64,000 bases of DNA from Anabaena sp. UHCC 0187 (GCF_009712035.1 NZ_VILB01000011.1:129146-193145); one strand, 5' to 3'; positions 28,297-36,078 are shown, numbered from the stretch's first letter. Notes: generated by a model from the sequence alone, not told the origin. Translations and numbers: made by a program.

Positions 28297-28336
28297 CAGG
28301 TTTGCCAAAATCGTATCTGGAAACCTGTATTGGCAA
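28297..28336 (+). promoter_or_regulatory. CRISPR leader with interleaved inverted repeats
   Basis: Within the leader, CAGGTTT (28297-28303) is complementary to AAACCTG (28321-28327), and TTGCCAA (28302-28308) to TTGGCAA (28330-28336). The order a-b-a'-b' is that of an H-type pseudoknot if transcribed, or of overlapping operators if double-stranded. It ends 17 bp before the first CRISPR repeat. Confidence 0.4.
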
Positions 28337-28353
28337 GGGTCTAGACGGGCGCG

Positions 28354-28615
28354 GTTTCAACTACCATCCCGACTAGGGGTGGGTTGAAAGTGGTGGCAAC
28401 TCTGATCTGTGTTGGGCTAGGGAAGTTTCAACTACCATCCGGACTAGGGGTGGGTTGAAAGTTTGCGGTATGAAAACACAGACAAGCAGGATTTACGTTT
28501 CAACTACCATCCCGACTAGGGGTGGGTTGAAAGGTAGGTGAACCGTGCCAGGGGAGTGGCAATATTTCAGTTTCAACTACCATCCCGACTAGGGGTACTA
28601 GGGGTGGGTTGAAAG
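28354..28615 (+). CRISPR. V-K CRISPR array, four repeats and three regular spacers
   Basis: The 37-nt repeat starts GTTTCAACTACCATCCCG and ends GGGGTGGGTTGAAAG. Copies are at 28354-28390, 28425-28461, 28497-28533 and 28570-28615. Spacers of 34, 35 and 36 nt lie at 28391-28424, 28462-28496 and 28534-28569. Repeat 2 has one substitution (CCGG for CCCG). Repeat 4 is 46 nt because of a tandem duplication of the 9-mer ACTAGGGGT. Transcription runs with cas12k and the tracrRNA. After repeat 4 a further 63 nt (28616-28678) leads to the truncated homing repeat. Confidence 0.95.
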
Positions 28616-28678
28616 CAGAACGAATCAAGTTCTTGGTTTATCCGTCTTTGGATTACACAAATTTTGTCAAATGGGAGA

Positions 28679-28705
28679 GGGTTGAAAGGTGCATCCGACC
28701 TGTAA
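28679..28705 (+). ncRNA. truncated repeat plus tRNA-homing spacer (delocalised crRNA)
   Basis: The last 10 nt of the repeat, GGGTTGAAAG (28679-28688), are kept. The spacer follows directly as GTGCATCCGACCTGTAA (28689-28705) and matches the tRNA-Thr gene (GTGCATCCGACTTGTAA) at 16 of 17 positions. In the target the three bases before the match are GTA, a valid GTN PAM. A small inverted repeat AAGAT-ATTGA-ATCTT follows the match and could end the guide RNA. Truncated repeat-spacer units that target tRNA genes are known as the homing mode of V-K CASTs. Confidence 0.92.
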
Positions 28706-28860
28706 AGATATTGAATCTTACAAGCCTAGAACGAAAATATTATTTAATTGTGATAATTATGTAATTGGGTTTTGCACAAGTATTCACCAACTTTTTGAAG
28801 TAATATGATTGTGTTGATAATTAATTCCAAACAATCCTACGACATTCAAGGGTAAACGAA

Positions 28861-28982
28861 ACGACATTAATTTGCGAAAACTCAGAATAATTAAATTAAC
28901 TCTGAAAAACAACCACCGCGACACTAATTTGCGAAGAACGACATTAATTTGCGAACTGCGACATATAATGTGCGAATGTACA
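28861..28982 (-). repeat. CAST right end (RE) with TnsB-binding repeats
   Basis: Four inverted copies of the LE repeat: 28861-28878, 28918-28935, 28938-28955 and 28957-28976, then TGTACA at 28977-28982. The outer three are nearly abutting and the fourth stands about 40 bp inside. A degenerate fifth copy may lie at 28838-28860 (acgacattc...aacgaa). Confidence 0.9.
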
Positions 28983-28986
28983 AATA

Positions 28987-29058
28987 GGCCAGCAGTTGGA
29001 TTTGAACCTACGACCTTCCGATTACAAGTCGGATGCACTACCACTGTGCTATGCTGGC
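28987..29058 (-). tRNA. trnT: tRNA-Thr (UGU), CAST attachment target
   Basis: The acceptor stem GCCAGCA/TGCTGGC and the D stem GCAC/GTGC are complete. The anticodon arm is TCCGA-CTTGTAA-TCGGA with anticodon TGT. The T arm is GTAGG-TTCAAAT-CCAAC, which has one A-A mismatch. CCA is not encoded. The 3' end is 4 bp from the CAST right terminus, so the insertion leaves the gene whole. The homing-spacer protospacer covers the D-arm/anticodon region (29022-29038), with the PAM at 29039-29041. Confidence 0.93.
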
Positions 29059-29287
29059 GATTTTGGTAAGAAGGTTTTTAATTGCCTCACCGATTTCATA
29101 TTATAGCATAGGCATATGGTTTGTCTAGAGGGTAAGCAAAATATTTTTCAAAGTTGCCAAAAATCGGGAAAACTAGCCTCTATGCTGTAGATTGATGCAA
29201 AAATATTTGGTACAGTGCAATTTTGTATTCCTGGTGACACGGCTAAACGAAGGCGCAGAAACATTTGTTCTTTATAGATAATCAAGC

Positions 29288-30208
29288 ATGGCAGCATTGA
29301 TAGGCAGAGATTTATTAAGTCTGGCGGATCTGAGTTCTGGAGAACTGCAAGAACTTCTGGAATTGGCTACTCAACTAAAGTCGGAAAAACTGAAGCTGCA
29401 TTGTAATAAGGTTCTAGGTTTGTTATTTTCCAAAGCCTCAACACGCACTAGAGTCAGTTTTACAGTCGCAATGTACCAACTGGGAGGACAGGTAATTGAT
29501 CTTCATCCCAATGTCACTCAGGTGAGTCGAGGAGAACCTATCCAGGATACGGCTAGGGTGTTAGATCGTTATTTGGATGTTTTAGCAATTCGTACCTTTG
29601 CTCAACAGGAGTTGGAAACTTTTGCCAAATATGCGAAAATTCCTGTGATTAATGCCCTCACAGATTTAGAACACCCTTGTCAAATATTGGCTGATTTACT
29701 TACCATTCAAGAAAAATTTGGGACTTTAGCAGGTTTAACTTTAACCTATGTCGGTGATGGGAATAATGTCGCTAATTCCTTGATGTTAGGTTGCGCTTTG
29801 GTGGGAATGAATGTCAGAATCGCTTTTCCGTCAGGATATGCCCCAGATGCAGAAATTGTGGAAAAAACTAGGGAAATAGCTAATAAAAAAACTGAAGTTA
29901 TCTTGACTCATGATCCCGAAGCGGCAGCCAAAGGTGCGTCTGTACTTTATACTGATGTTTGGGCAAGCATGGGACAGGAAACGCAAGCCAATAACCGTTT
30001 CCCTGTTTTTCAACCTTATCAAATTTCTCAACAATTATTAAGTCTTGCAGATCCAGAAGCAATTGTTTTACACTGTTTACCAGCCCATCGTGGTGAAGAA
30101 ATTACGGAAGAAGTAATTGAAGGTTCACAATCACGGGTTTGGGATCAGGCTGAAAATCGCCTCCACGCTCAAAAAGCTTTACTTGCAAGTATTCTTGGGG
30201 CAAAATAA
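29288..30208 (+). CDS. argF: ornithine carbamoyltransferase
   Basis: 306 residues, normal for the family. The carbamoyl-phosphate loop SKASTRTRVSF (about 48-58), the ornithine-site HPCQILADLLT (about 128-138) and the C-terminal HCLPAHRGEEI are all present. It makes citrulline from ornithine and carbamoyl phosphate in arginine synthesis. It is an ordinary core gene beside the tRNA/CAST junction. A heptanucleotide repeat separates it from lexA. Confidence 0.95.
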   Translation: MAALIGRDLLSLADLSSGELQELLELATQLKSEKLKLHCNKVLGLLFSKASTRTRVSFTVAMYQLGGQVIDLHPNVTQVSRGEPIQDTARVLDRYLDVLAIRTFAQQELETFAKYAKIPVINALTDLEHPCQILADLLTIQEKFGTLAGLTLTYVGDGNNVANSLMLGCALVGMNVRIAFPSGYAPDAEIVEKTREIANKKTEVILTHDPEAAAKGASVLYTDVWASMGQETQANNRFPVFQPYQISQQLLSLADPEAIVLHCLPAHRGEEITEEVIEGSQSRVWDQAENRLHAQKALLASILGAK

Positions 30209-30213
30209 CAATA

Positions 30214-30282
30214 TTGGTAATGGGTAATTGGTAATTGGTAATTTTCCCTGTCACCTGTTACCTGTTACCTGTCACCTATTAA
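30214..30282. repeat. heptanucleotide tandem repeats
   Basis: Runs of GGTAATT-type units followed by CACCTGTTACCTGTTACC-type units between argF and lexA. These are typical heterocystous-cyanobacterial short tandem repeats. Confidence 0.75.
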
Positions 30283-30370
30283 CATGAATATTTAATTAAA
30301 GCTTGTTAAGGGAAGATTTTTGTAGTACCAATGTTCTATGGGCATTTATTATTTACTTCCCGAAAAAATT

Positions 30371-30976
30371 ATGGAACGTCTCACAGATCCGCAAAAAGAA
30401 CTATATGAATGGTTGGTAGAATATATCAGGTTGAATCAACATTCTCCCTCAATTCGCCAAATGATGCAAGGGATGAATTTGAAATCTCCCGCACCCATTC
30501 AAAGTCGGTTGGAACATTTACGCAATAAGGGCTACATTGGCTGGAATGAAGGTAGGGCAAGAACTTTGCGGATACTTCATCCTGCAAAACTTGGTGTACC
30601 AATTTTAGGAACTATTGCCGCAGGTGGTTTAATTGAACCCTTCACAGATGCGGTGGAACATTTGGATTTGGGTAATTTATCATTACCGCCCCAAAGCTAT
30701 GCTTTAAGAGTCGCTGGGGATAGTATGATTGAAGATTTGATTGCAGATGGTGATGTGGTATTTTTGCGTCCTGTAGCTGAACCAAATCAGTTAAAAAACG
30801 GAACTATTGTGGCTGCAAGGGTGGAAGGACACGGAACAACTTTAAAACGCTTTTATCGCCATGATGATCTTGTCACTCTCAAGCCGGCAAATCGGAATTA
30901 TCATCCCATAGAAGTATCGGCAATGGAAGTAGAAGTCCAAGGTTCTTTGGTGGGCATTTGGCGTAACTATAACTAA
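30371..30976 (+). CDS. lexA: LexA-like transcription regulator
   Basis: 201 residues from the ATG at 30371, where similarity to cyanobacterial LexA begins (MERLTDPQKELYEWLVEYI). An upstream ATG at 30338 would add 11 unconserved residues. The N-terminal winged HTH includes SPSIRQMMQGMNL. The S24 peptidase domain has Ser in GDSM and Lys in TTLKRFYR. The cleavage-site region is AAGG near residue 87-90. In cyanobacteria LexA often controls redox, carbon or hydrogenase genes rather than a classic SOS regulon. Confidence 0.92.
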   Translation: MERLTDPQKELYEWLVEYIRLNQHSPSIRQMMQGMNLKSPAPIQSRLEHLRNKGYIGWNEGRARTLRILHPAKLGVPILGTIAAGGLIEPFTDAVEHLDLGNLSLPPQSYALRVAGDSMIEDLIADGDVVFLRPVAEPNQLKNGTIVAARVEGHGTTLKRFYRHDDLVTLKPANRNYHPIEVSAMEVEVQGSLVGIWRNYN

Positions 30977-30996
30977 AAAATGTTCAGTTGTAGACT

Positions 30997-31025
30997 GTAG
31001 GGGTTTCGCAGTGCTAAACCCCTAC
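30997..31025. repeat. dispersed hairpin repeat (GTAGGGGTTT...AAACCCCTAC)
   Basis: GTAGGGGTTT, a short centre, then AAACCCCTAC: perfect 10-bp arms after lexA. Related copies lie at 33776-33800, 40575-40598 and 60340-60360. Confidence 0.6.
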
Positions 31026-31056
31026 CGATAATCACCAATTACGAATTACCAAATTT

Positions 31057-32538
31057 ATGTACCTGACGCGAAATGCAGTACCGAAATTGCCGACTTTTAA
31101 ACTCAAATTACCTTATGCGGGGGAGAAAAAAGGCAGTTATCAAGTTAATAAATCATTACCGGGATTTCCGAAAATGCCTTTATCTCTGCAATTGCGGGGA
31201 TATCAACGCCAAGCCGTGACTAGCTGGTTTGCTAATCATGGCAGAGGGACATTAAAAATGGCTACTGGTAGTGGTAAGACTATTACTGCATTAGCGATCG
31301 CTTGTGAATTGTACCAGCAAATTGGTTTACAAGTCTTGTTGGTGGTGTGTCCCTATCGTCATCTTGTTACCCAGTGGGGCAGAGAATGTGAGAAATTTAA
31401 CTTACAGCCGATTTTAGCCTTTGATAATTTACGCAGTTGGCAAAGTCAACTTTCTACACAAATCTATAATCTGTCTTCTGGTTTTCAAGATTTCGTGACG
31501 GTAATTACCACTAACTCGACTTTAATTGGTGATGGTTTTCAGACGCAACTGAAATATTTCCCCCCAAAAACATTGATTATTGGTGATGAAGCCCATAATT
31601 TAGGCGCACCGAAGTTAGAGGAAAGTTTACCCCGGAAAGTAGGTTTACGTCTAGCTTTATCAGCCACACCAGAAAGATATTTTGATGATGATGGCACAGA
31701 ATCTTTATTAGATTATTTTGGGAATATTCTTCAACCTGAATTTAGCTTACAAGATGCAATTTCTCAAGGGGCATTAGTCCATTATATCTATAATCCAGTG
31801 TTGGTAGAATTAACGGAAACTGAGAGTATCGCTTATTTAAAACTAACCAAAAAAATTGGGCGTTCTCTTCTTTATCGAGATCGAGATATGGGAGAAGCAG
31901 GAGATTTTGAAGACAACGAAGATATCAAATCATTATTAATGCAAAGGGCGCGGTTAGTTGGTACAGCAGAAAATAAATTAATAGCCTTACAAGAATTAAT
32001 GGAAAATCGTCTGGAAACTACCCACACATTATTTTATTGTAGTGATGGTTCGCAAGAAATTGGACAACGTTATTCTCTGCGTCAACTCAAAGCTGTTGCT
32101 CAAATTTTGGGAGGAGAATTAGGTTATAAAGTCAGTACCTACACAGCAAATACTTCTTTAGAGGAAAGGGAAACTTTACGCCGGCAATTTGAAAGTGGAG
32201 AATTACAGGGTTTAGTGGCAATTCGGTGTTTAGATGAAGGTGTGGATATTCCCGCAATTCAAACCGCAGTAATTTTATCAAGTTCAGGAAATCCCCGGCA
32301 ATTTATCCAACGTCGGGGACGGGTTTTGCGTCCTCACCCTGGTAAGGAACGGGCAACGATTTTTGATATGATTGTTTTACCACCGGATTTGGATAGGGAA
32401 ACTATTGAAGTGGAACGGAATTTATTAAAGAAGGAATTACGGCGGTTTGTGGAATTTGCTGATTTAGCTGATAATGCTGGGGAAGCGAGAATGAAGTTAT
32501 TAGCTTTGCAAAAACGATATGGGTTATTGGATATTTAA
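31057..32538 (+). CDS. SF2 DEAD/DEAH-type helicase (XPB/restriction-helicase-like)
   Basis: 493 residues. Motif I MATGSGKT is near 70-77, motif II DEAH (IIGDEAHNLG) near 174, motif III LSATPERY near 197, and motifs V/VI VAIRCLDEGVDIP and QFIQRRGRVLRP near 385-425. A C-terminal helical tail of about 60 residues follows. It resembles stand-alone helicases annotated in cyanobacteria either as XPB-like or as phosphorothioation-associated restriction proteins. No dnd genes are nearby, so the restriction role is doubtful here. Confidence 0.8.
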   Translation: MYLTRNAVPKLPTFKLKLPYAGEKKGSYQVNKSLPGFPKMPLSLQLRGYQRQAVTSWFANHGRGTLKMATGSGKTITALAIACELYQQIGLQVLLVVCPYRHLVTQWGRECEKFNLQPILAFDNLRSWQSQLSTQIYNLSSGFQDFVTVITTNSTLIGDGFQTQLKYFPPKTLIIGDEAHNLGAPKLEESLPRKVGLRLALSATPERYFDDDGTESLLDYFGNILQPEFSLQDAISQGALVHYIYNPVLVELTETESIAYLKLTKKIGRSLLYRDRDMGEAGDFEDNEDIKSLLMQRARLVGTAENKLIALQELMENRLETTHTLFYCSDGSQEIGQRYSLRQLKAVAQILGGELGYKVSTYTANTSLEERETLRRQFESGELQGLVAIRCLDEGVDIPAIQTAVILSSSGNPRQFIQRRGRVLRPHPGKERATIFDMIVLPPDLDRETIEVERNLLKKELRRFVEFADLADNAGEARMKLLALQKRYGLLDI

Positions 32539-32596
32539 TAAAGTCAAAAAACTCTAAAAAAGAAATAAAAAATTACCATGAAAATTAAAAGCTTTA

Positions 32597-32680
32597 TTAT
32601 TCTGATTCTGCTTGTTTAATTATCTCTAAAGGTAACTCTAGCACTTCTGCAATTTGCTCATGGTTTAAGCCAAAATACCG
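32597..32680 (-). pseudogene. 3' fragment of an Rpn/DUF4351-type nuclease gene
   Basis: 28 codons before a stop read as RYFGLNHEQIAEVLELPLEI plus IKQAESE. This resembles the C-terminal end of Rpn-family 'recombination-promoting nuclease/putative transposase' proteins common in cyanobacteria. No upstream part of the gene remains. Small remnant; the family call is tentative. Confidence 0.4.
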
Positions 32681-32759
32681 TCTTTTTACCCATCAATTAC
32701 CTATTTCCCGATCTATCATTATAGATAAATTACCACATTTAATTTATTTCAGTGAAAAA

Positions 32760-33266
32760 TCAATATTTAAGTAGTTCTATTGGGGTTATTATCTCTTTCA
32801 AGAGTTCATGATAGTCAGCATATCCTAATCTTTTAGCAAGAGTGATTGCATAAAGCTTGACCCTTTCTATTTTGTTGCTCTCTATTGCGTCTGCCAGTTT
32901 GTCAGTCAACGTTAATGTAGTTTCTTGATCGATCTTTTCTTTCTCAGCTATGGCTCTAAATTTCTCTGTCTCTGCTTTTGTATCTTCATGCGAACCACCT
33001 AATTGCCACACTACACCTCCTAAAAATTCTATCTCTTGAGATGAATTTCTAATCAATGTGAATAGGCAAATTTGATAATTACATGGTAAAGACAGGGAAG
33101 TATATCTATTATTAAAAACAAAATTAATAGTGCTTTGATCTGAAATATTTGTATTTACTAGTGGTTTTGGTAAGCTAGATTGGCTTTCTTTAGTCTCTTG
33201 AGCTATAGCCGGATGGGTCATTATGGCGATAGTAGCGGTCAAACTAGCAATGTATTTTAGACGCAT
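32760..33266 (-). CDS. secreted hypothetical protein
   Basis: 168 residues. An N-terminal signal peptide (about residues 1-22, ending AIAQE) makes it probably periplasmic or secreted. A two-Cys region (PCNYQICLFTL) lies near residue 61. A helical charged C-terminal half follows. I do not recognise the family. It lies between the helicase and the nif-linked feoA gene, with gene-poor DNA on both sides. Confidence 0.55.
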   Translation of the reverse strand: MRLKYIASLTATIAIMTHPAIAQETKESQSSLPKPLVNTNISDQSTINFVFNNRYTSLSLPCNYQICLFTLIRNSSQEIEFLGGVVWQLGGSHEDTKAETEKFRAIAEKEKIDQETTLTLTDKLADAIESNKIERVKLYAITLAKRLGYADYHELLKEIITPIELLKY

Positions 33267-33448
33267 GGGTAAAACCTCAATCTTGTGGTGATGAGTTCGA
33301 TTTGTATCTTTTTAAGTGCAGCAAAAGACAAATATTTACTTTCCACAAATAGCTATTAAAAATAATCTAAATCATAATATTTACTTTATTTTAAATATTT
33401 TGAATATGCTTTTTCCATTAAGAAATCCAAAAATAATAATTTATTCTG

Positions 33449-33700
33449 TCAAATGTCAATCACCCGCACATAAATAGCCCGTGCTATTTCCCGATCTATA
33501 GTCATAGATAAACCACCACATTTAATCACAAAAGTGGGAAATTGCTGTTCTACAGTAATCGTATTTCCTGTTTTAATTCCCATTAATATCAGCTTTTTTC
33601 TAATCGTCTCATCTTGACTTTGACAAACAGTAACTATTCCTACTTCTCCTGATTTCAACAATTCTAAAGAACAGCCCATAACAGTAAAAGGGGTAAACAT
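33449..33700 (-). CDS. feoA: FeoA-type SH3-like protein
   Basis: 83 residues with the FeoA pattern: an N-terminal GEVGIVTVCQSQDETIRKKL, then LMGIKTGNTITVEQ, and ending in REIARAIYVRV. It is found in this place in nif clusters of heterocystous cyanobacteria, probably supporting ferrous iron supply to nitrogenase assembly. Last gene of the minus-strand nif series in this window. Confidence 0.8.
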   Translation of the reverse strand: MFTPFTVMGCSLELLKSGEVGIVTVCQSQDETIRKKLILMGIKTGNTITVEQQFPTFVIKCGGLSMTIDREIARAIYVRVIDI

Positions 33701-33775
33701 TGGATTATCAAAATAAAAAGCGAAAATTGAAATGATGAAAGATGATAAACATCCTCCATCATTGTTAAAGTTAGA

Positions 33776-33800
33776 GGGTTTAGCAATGCTAAACCCCTAC
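33776..33800. repeat. dispersed hairpin repeat
   Basis: GGGTTTAGC-AAT-GCTAAACCC then CTAC. Same family as 30997-31025. It lies between feoA and fdxH and could act as a transcription terminator for fdxH. Confidence 0.55.
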
Positions 33801-33810
33801 AGATATTGTA

Positions 33811-34110
33811 TTAAGCAAGATAAGGTTCTTGGTGGGTTTTGATTGTGCAGTTAGAACGGGGGTAGGTAACACACAATAAAGCGAATCCTTTGCCCATTTG
33901 CTCATCATCTAGGAAGACTTGATCGTCTTGATTGATTTCACCTTCAACAATCTTACCTACACAGCTAGAACAAGAACCAGAGTGACAGGAGAAAGGTAAT
34001 TCAACCCCAGCTTCTTCTGCTGCGTCTACAATATTAGTGTCTTCATCACACTCAATTGTGGTGTCAAAATCTTCTTTTTTGCTAATTAATCTTACTTGAT
34101 AGGTCGCCAT
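33811..34110 (-). CDS. fdxH: heterocyst-type [2Fe-2S] ferredoxin
   Basis: 99 residues. Plant-type ferredoxin ligands CHSGSCSSC (Cys42, 47, 50) and the fourth Cys in LLCVTYP are intact. FdxH delivers electrons to dinitrogenase reductase in heterocysts. Position downstream of hesA-hesB matches Anabaena nif clusters, which separates it from vegetative PetF. Confidence 0.93.
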   Translation of the reverse strand: MATYQVRLISKKEDFDTTIECDEDTNIVDAAEEAGVELPFSCHSGSCSSCVGKIVEGEINQDDQVFLDDEQMGKGFALLCVTYPRSNCTIKTHQEPYLA

Positions 34111-34215
34111 TTTCCAATTCTCCTCAAACGTGAATGAAGTGAGTTTTTGAGTTAGTTAAGTTTCCCCGGCTGAGTTCAAAATTCAAAATGAAAGGCTTAA
34201 TTTTTGAAGTTTGAA

Positions 34216-34584
34216 CTATTGGCCGCAAGGTACACCATCAGGAGTACCATCATTGGTTTTAAAAGACTTACCGCAACCGCAGGTATCAGTTGCATTGGGA
34301 TTGGAAAACTTGAAACCGCTGTCCATGACTCCCTCAACAAAATCAACTACCACACCTGCTAATAACGGCGCACTTTTAGCATCAACGTAAATCAACACAT
34401 TTCCTTGTTGAGATACGACATCATCAGGTTGGGGCTTACTGGTAATTTCGATGCCATACTCGTAGCCACTGCAACCACCGTCTTTAACGGAGATGCGGAC
34501 ACCCTTTTTAGCGTCTTCGGTTGCAGAACCTTTTAAAAAAGCCCGCAGACGAAATTCAGCCTTTTCTGTTAAAGTAACAGTCAT
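34216..34584 (-). CDS. hesB: HesB/IscA-like iron-sulfur assembly protein
   Basis: 122 residues. The A-type carrier cysteines are present: Cys38 in DGGCSGYEYG and TCGCGKSF near 100-107. It probably carries Fe-S clusters for nitrogenase maturation. It stands 105 bp upstream of fdxH on the same strand. Confidence 0.92.
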   Translation of the reverse strand: MTVTLTEKAEFRLRAFLKGSATEDAKKGVRISVKDGGCSGYEYGIEITSKPQPDDVVSQQGNVLIYVDAKSAPLLAGVVVDFVEGVMDSGFKFSNPNATDTCGCGKSFKTNDGTPDGVPCGQ

Positions 34585-34680
34585 TTTGTTTCCTATTCTG
34601 TAGCGAATATTCTGATTTGGAATGTGGATTTTGAAAGAAATGGTACTTTAGGAATCACCAAAAAATAAATTACCCAATTT

Positions 34681-34738
34681 TGTGGGATGGGCATCCTGCC
34701 CGTCCTTAATGATTAGCGGGCAAGATGCCCGCACCACA
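34681..34738. repeat. MITE-like long inverted repeat
   Basis: TGTGGGATGGGCATCCTGCC and its near complement around CGGGCAAGATGCCCGCACCACA form a long imperfect hairpin between hesA and hesB. It is a dispersed, possibly non-autonomous repeat of the type common in Nostocales. Confidence 0.6.
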
Positions 34739-34770
34739 AGATTTTGGGTATTGTTTTTATTGGAAGTCCC

Positions 34771-35553
34771 TTAGACCGTTGCAGTTTGAGATTGGGAATA
34801 TCTCCAAGGGGCTGTATTACCGCAGACTGGACAATTGCGATCGCGGTGAGAACGGCGTTTAGCAAATTCCATTCGGTTCAAATCAATCGTCAGCAACTCT
34901 GACAACAGCGGTTGACTAAAACCAGTAATCAGCTTCACAGCTTCCAACGCCGTCAAACAAGCCAAAGTCCCAGAAACAGCCCCCAGCACAGAAAACCCGC
35001 GCCGATCCCAATCCGGCTTTTCTGGAAACAGACAGGATAAACAAGGCGTAACACCAGGAATAATCGTGGTGAGGTAAGCCTCCATTCCATCCATAGCCGC
35101 CTCCACCATCGGCTTACGCCAGCGGACACAGGCTGCATTTAACAAATTGCGTTCAGTGAAATTGTGAGCGCAATCCAAAGCCATATCCGCCGACTGCACC
35201 AACTCATCCACATTTTCGGCGGTAATGTAATCGTGAATTACATCCACTTGGACATCGGGATTGATGGCTTTGAGGGTTTCTTGGGCTTTAAATACTCTGG
35301 GTTTACCCACCCAGTCATCAGTCATTAAAACCTGACGATTCATATCATCCAGCCGCAAATCTCCACCCCGGACTAGGATTAGCCGCCCAACGCCCGCTAC
35401 TGCTAGGTAAAGCGCCGCCGTACCGCCTAATCCACCCACACCCGACACCAAAACAGTCGCTGATTTCAGGCGCTTTTGAGCTAATTCGCCAAAATTAGGA
35501 AGCATCATTTGACGACTATAGCGTTCCAATTCGGTAGGCGTTAGGTTGATCAC
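34771..35553 (-). CDS. hesA: HesA, MoeB/ThiF-like adenylyltransferase
   Basis: 260 residues. The N terminus TELERYSRQMMLPNFG and the nucleotide loop GVGGLGGTAALYLA are ThiF-family signatures. Zinc cysteines occur at CLSC and CPVCG. HesA is needed for full nitrogenase activity, probably in molybdenum/cofactor handling. The order nifW-hesA-hesB-fdxH is conserved in heterocystous species. Confidence 0.92.
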   Translation of the reverse strand: MINLTPTELERYSRQMMLPNFGELAQKRLKSATVLVSGVGGLGGTAALYLAVAGVGRLILVRGGDLRLDDMNRQVLMTDDWVGKPRVFKAQETLKAINPDVQVDVIHDYITAENVDELVQSADMALDCAHNFTERNLLNAACVRWRKPMVEAAMDGMEAYLTTIIPGVTPCLSCLFPEKPDWDRRGFSVLGAVSGTLACLTALEAVKLITGFSQPLLSELLTIDLNRMEFAKRRSHRDRNCPVCGNTAPWRYSQSQTATV

Positions 35554-35563
35554 TTTTTAACTC

Positions 35564-35881
35564 CTAATCTGAGGTGATTTCTGTCAGGGTGACAACATTT
35601 TTTCGCTTATCATTAAATACCTTGAACAACTTTTGTTCATGGGGTGTAGATTCTATAAACACCTGATAAGCTTGTTGCAAAGCTGTGCAATATTTCTCTA
35701 ATCTTTCTGCGTCACTTATCTGGGGATAACTATCATCAATTTGACTCATGAATTGAGAAAACTTTTTCAAAATATGTAAACGATTGACATTTACAAATTT
35801 TTGATCGTAGGGCAGCTTAAAAAAGATAAAAAACTCTTCTGCATCTACAAGCTTCTTGAATTCATCAATATTCGTACTCAT
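35564..35881 (-). CDS. nifW: nitrogenase-stabilising protein NifW
   Basis: 105 residues with the NifW pattern (FKKLVDAEEFFIFFKLPYD at the N terminus). NifW protects the MoFe protein and is linked to its assembly. Its ATG overlaps the stop of the upstream DUF683 gene by 4 bp. Confidence 0.88.
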   Translation of the reverse strand: MSTNIDEFKKLVDAEEFFIFFKLPYDQKFVNVNRLHILKKFSQFMSQIDDSYPQISDAERLEKYCTALQQAYQVFIESTPHEQKLFKVFNDKRKNVVTLTEITSD

Positions 35882-36078
35882 TTAGAATTCTCCATTTTTT
35901 TGAGTTGTTGCTTGAGTCCATCTAACTGACAGTAGATTTCATAAGTTGCAGCAGCAACATCCATCAGTTTTTCGTAGTCTGTGGGCAAACCTTCCGCTAA
36001 ATCATGCAGATCCATTTTCATTTGACCTGCTTTACTATTTAGCTTTTTGATCTTGGTTGTGATTTCTTCAATCGTCAT
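35878..36078 (-). CDS. CCE_0567-family (DUF683) nif-associated protein
   Basis: 66-residue helical protein starting MTIEEITTKIKKLNSKAGQM and containing MDLHDLAEGLPTDYEKLM. This is the small family that sits between nifX-associated DUF269 and nifW in cyanobacteria. Metal-binding has been proposed for the family. Confidence 0.82.
   Translation of the reverse strand: MTIEEITTKIKKLNSKAGQMKMDLHDLAEGLPTDYEKLMDVAAATYEIYCQLDGLKQQLKKMENSK

Larger units (their letters stand above)
13209..28982 (+). mobile_element. type V-K CRISPR-associated transposon (CAST), about 15.8 kb
   Basis: Both termini start with TGTAC (TGTACG at 13209; inverted TGTACA ending at 28982) and carry arrays of the same about 20-bp TnsB-binding repeat. 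Contents in order: left end, tnsB, tnsC, tniQ, type I RM plus Septu-like cargo on the opposite strand, an Arc-like regulator, cas12k, tracrRNA, CRISPR array, truncated homing repeat-spacer, right end. The right end lies 4 bp from the 3' end of tRNA-Thr, and the homing spacer matches that gene. Protein sequences and the insertion spacing (56 bp from the PAM) resemble the Anabaena cylindrica AcCAST group. tnsA is absent, as in all V-K elements. No 5-bp target-site duplication is visible: flanks are gtcaa on the left and aatag on the right. Confidence 0.95.

Noticed and set aside
28164..28376. 70-codon open frame over the CRISPR leader and first repeat
   Set aside because: It overlaps the leader and a CRISPR repeat, has no recognisable domain and reads into repeat sequence.
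28784..29069. Open frames on both strands across the CAST right end and tRNA-Thr
   Set aside because: They consist of TnsB-binding repeats and tRNA sequence; chance frames.
31057..32538. Helicase as part of a DNA phosphorothioation (Dnd) restriction system
   Set aside because: No dnd or ptx genes in the window; the motifs only support a generic SF2 helicase.
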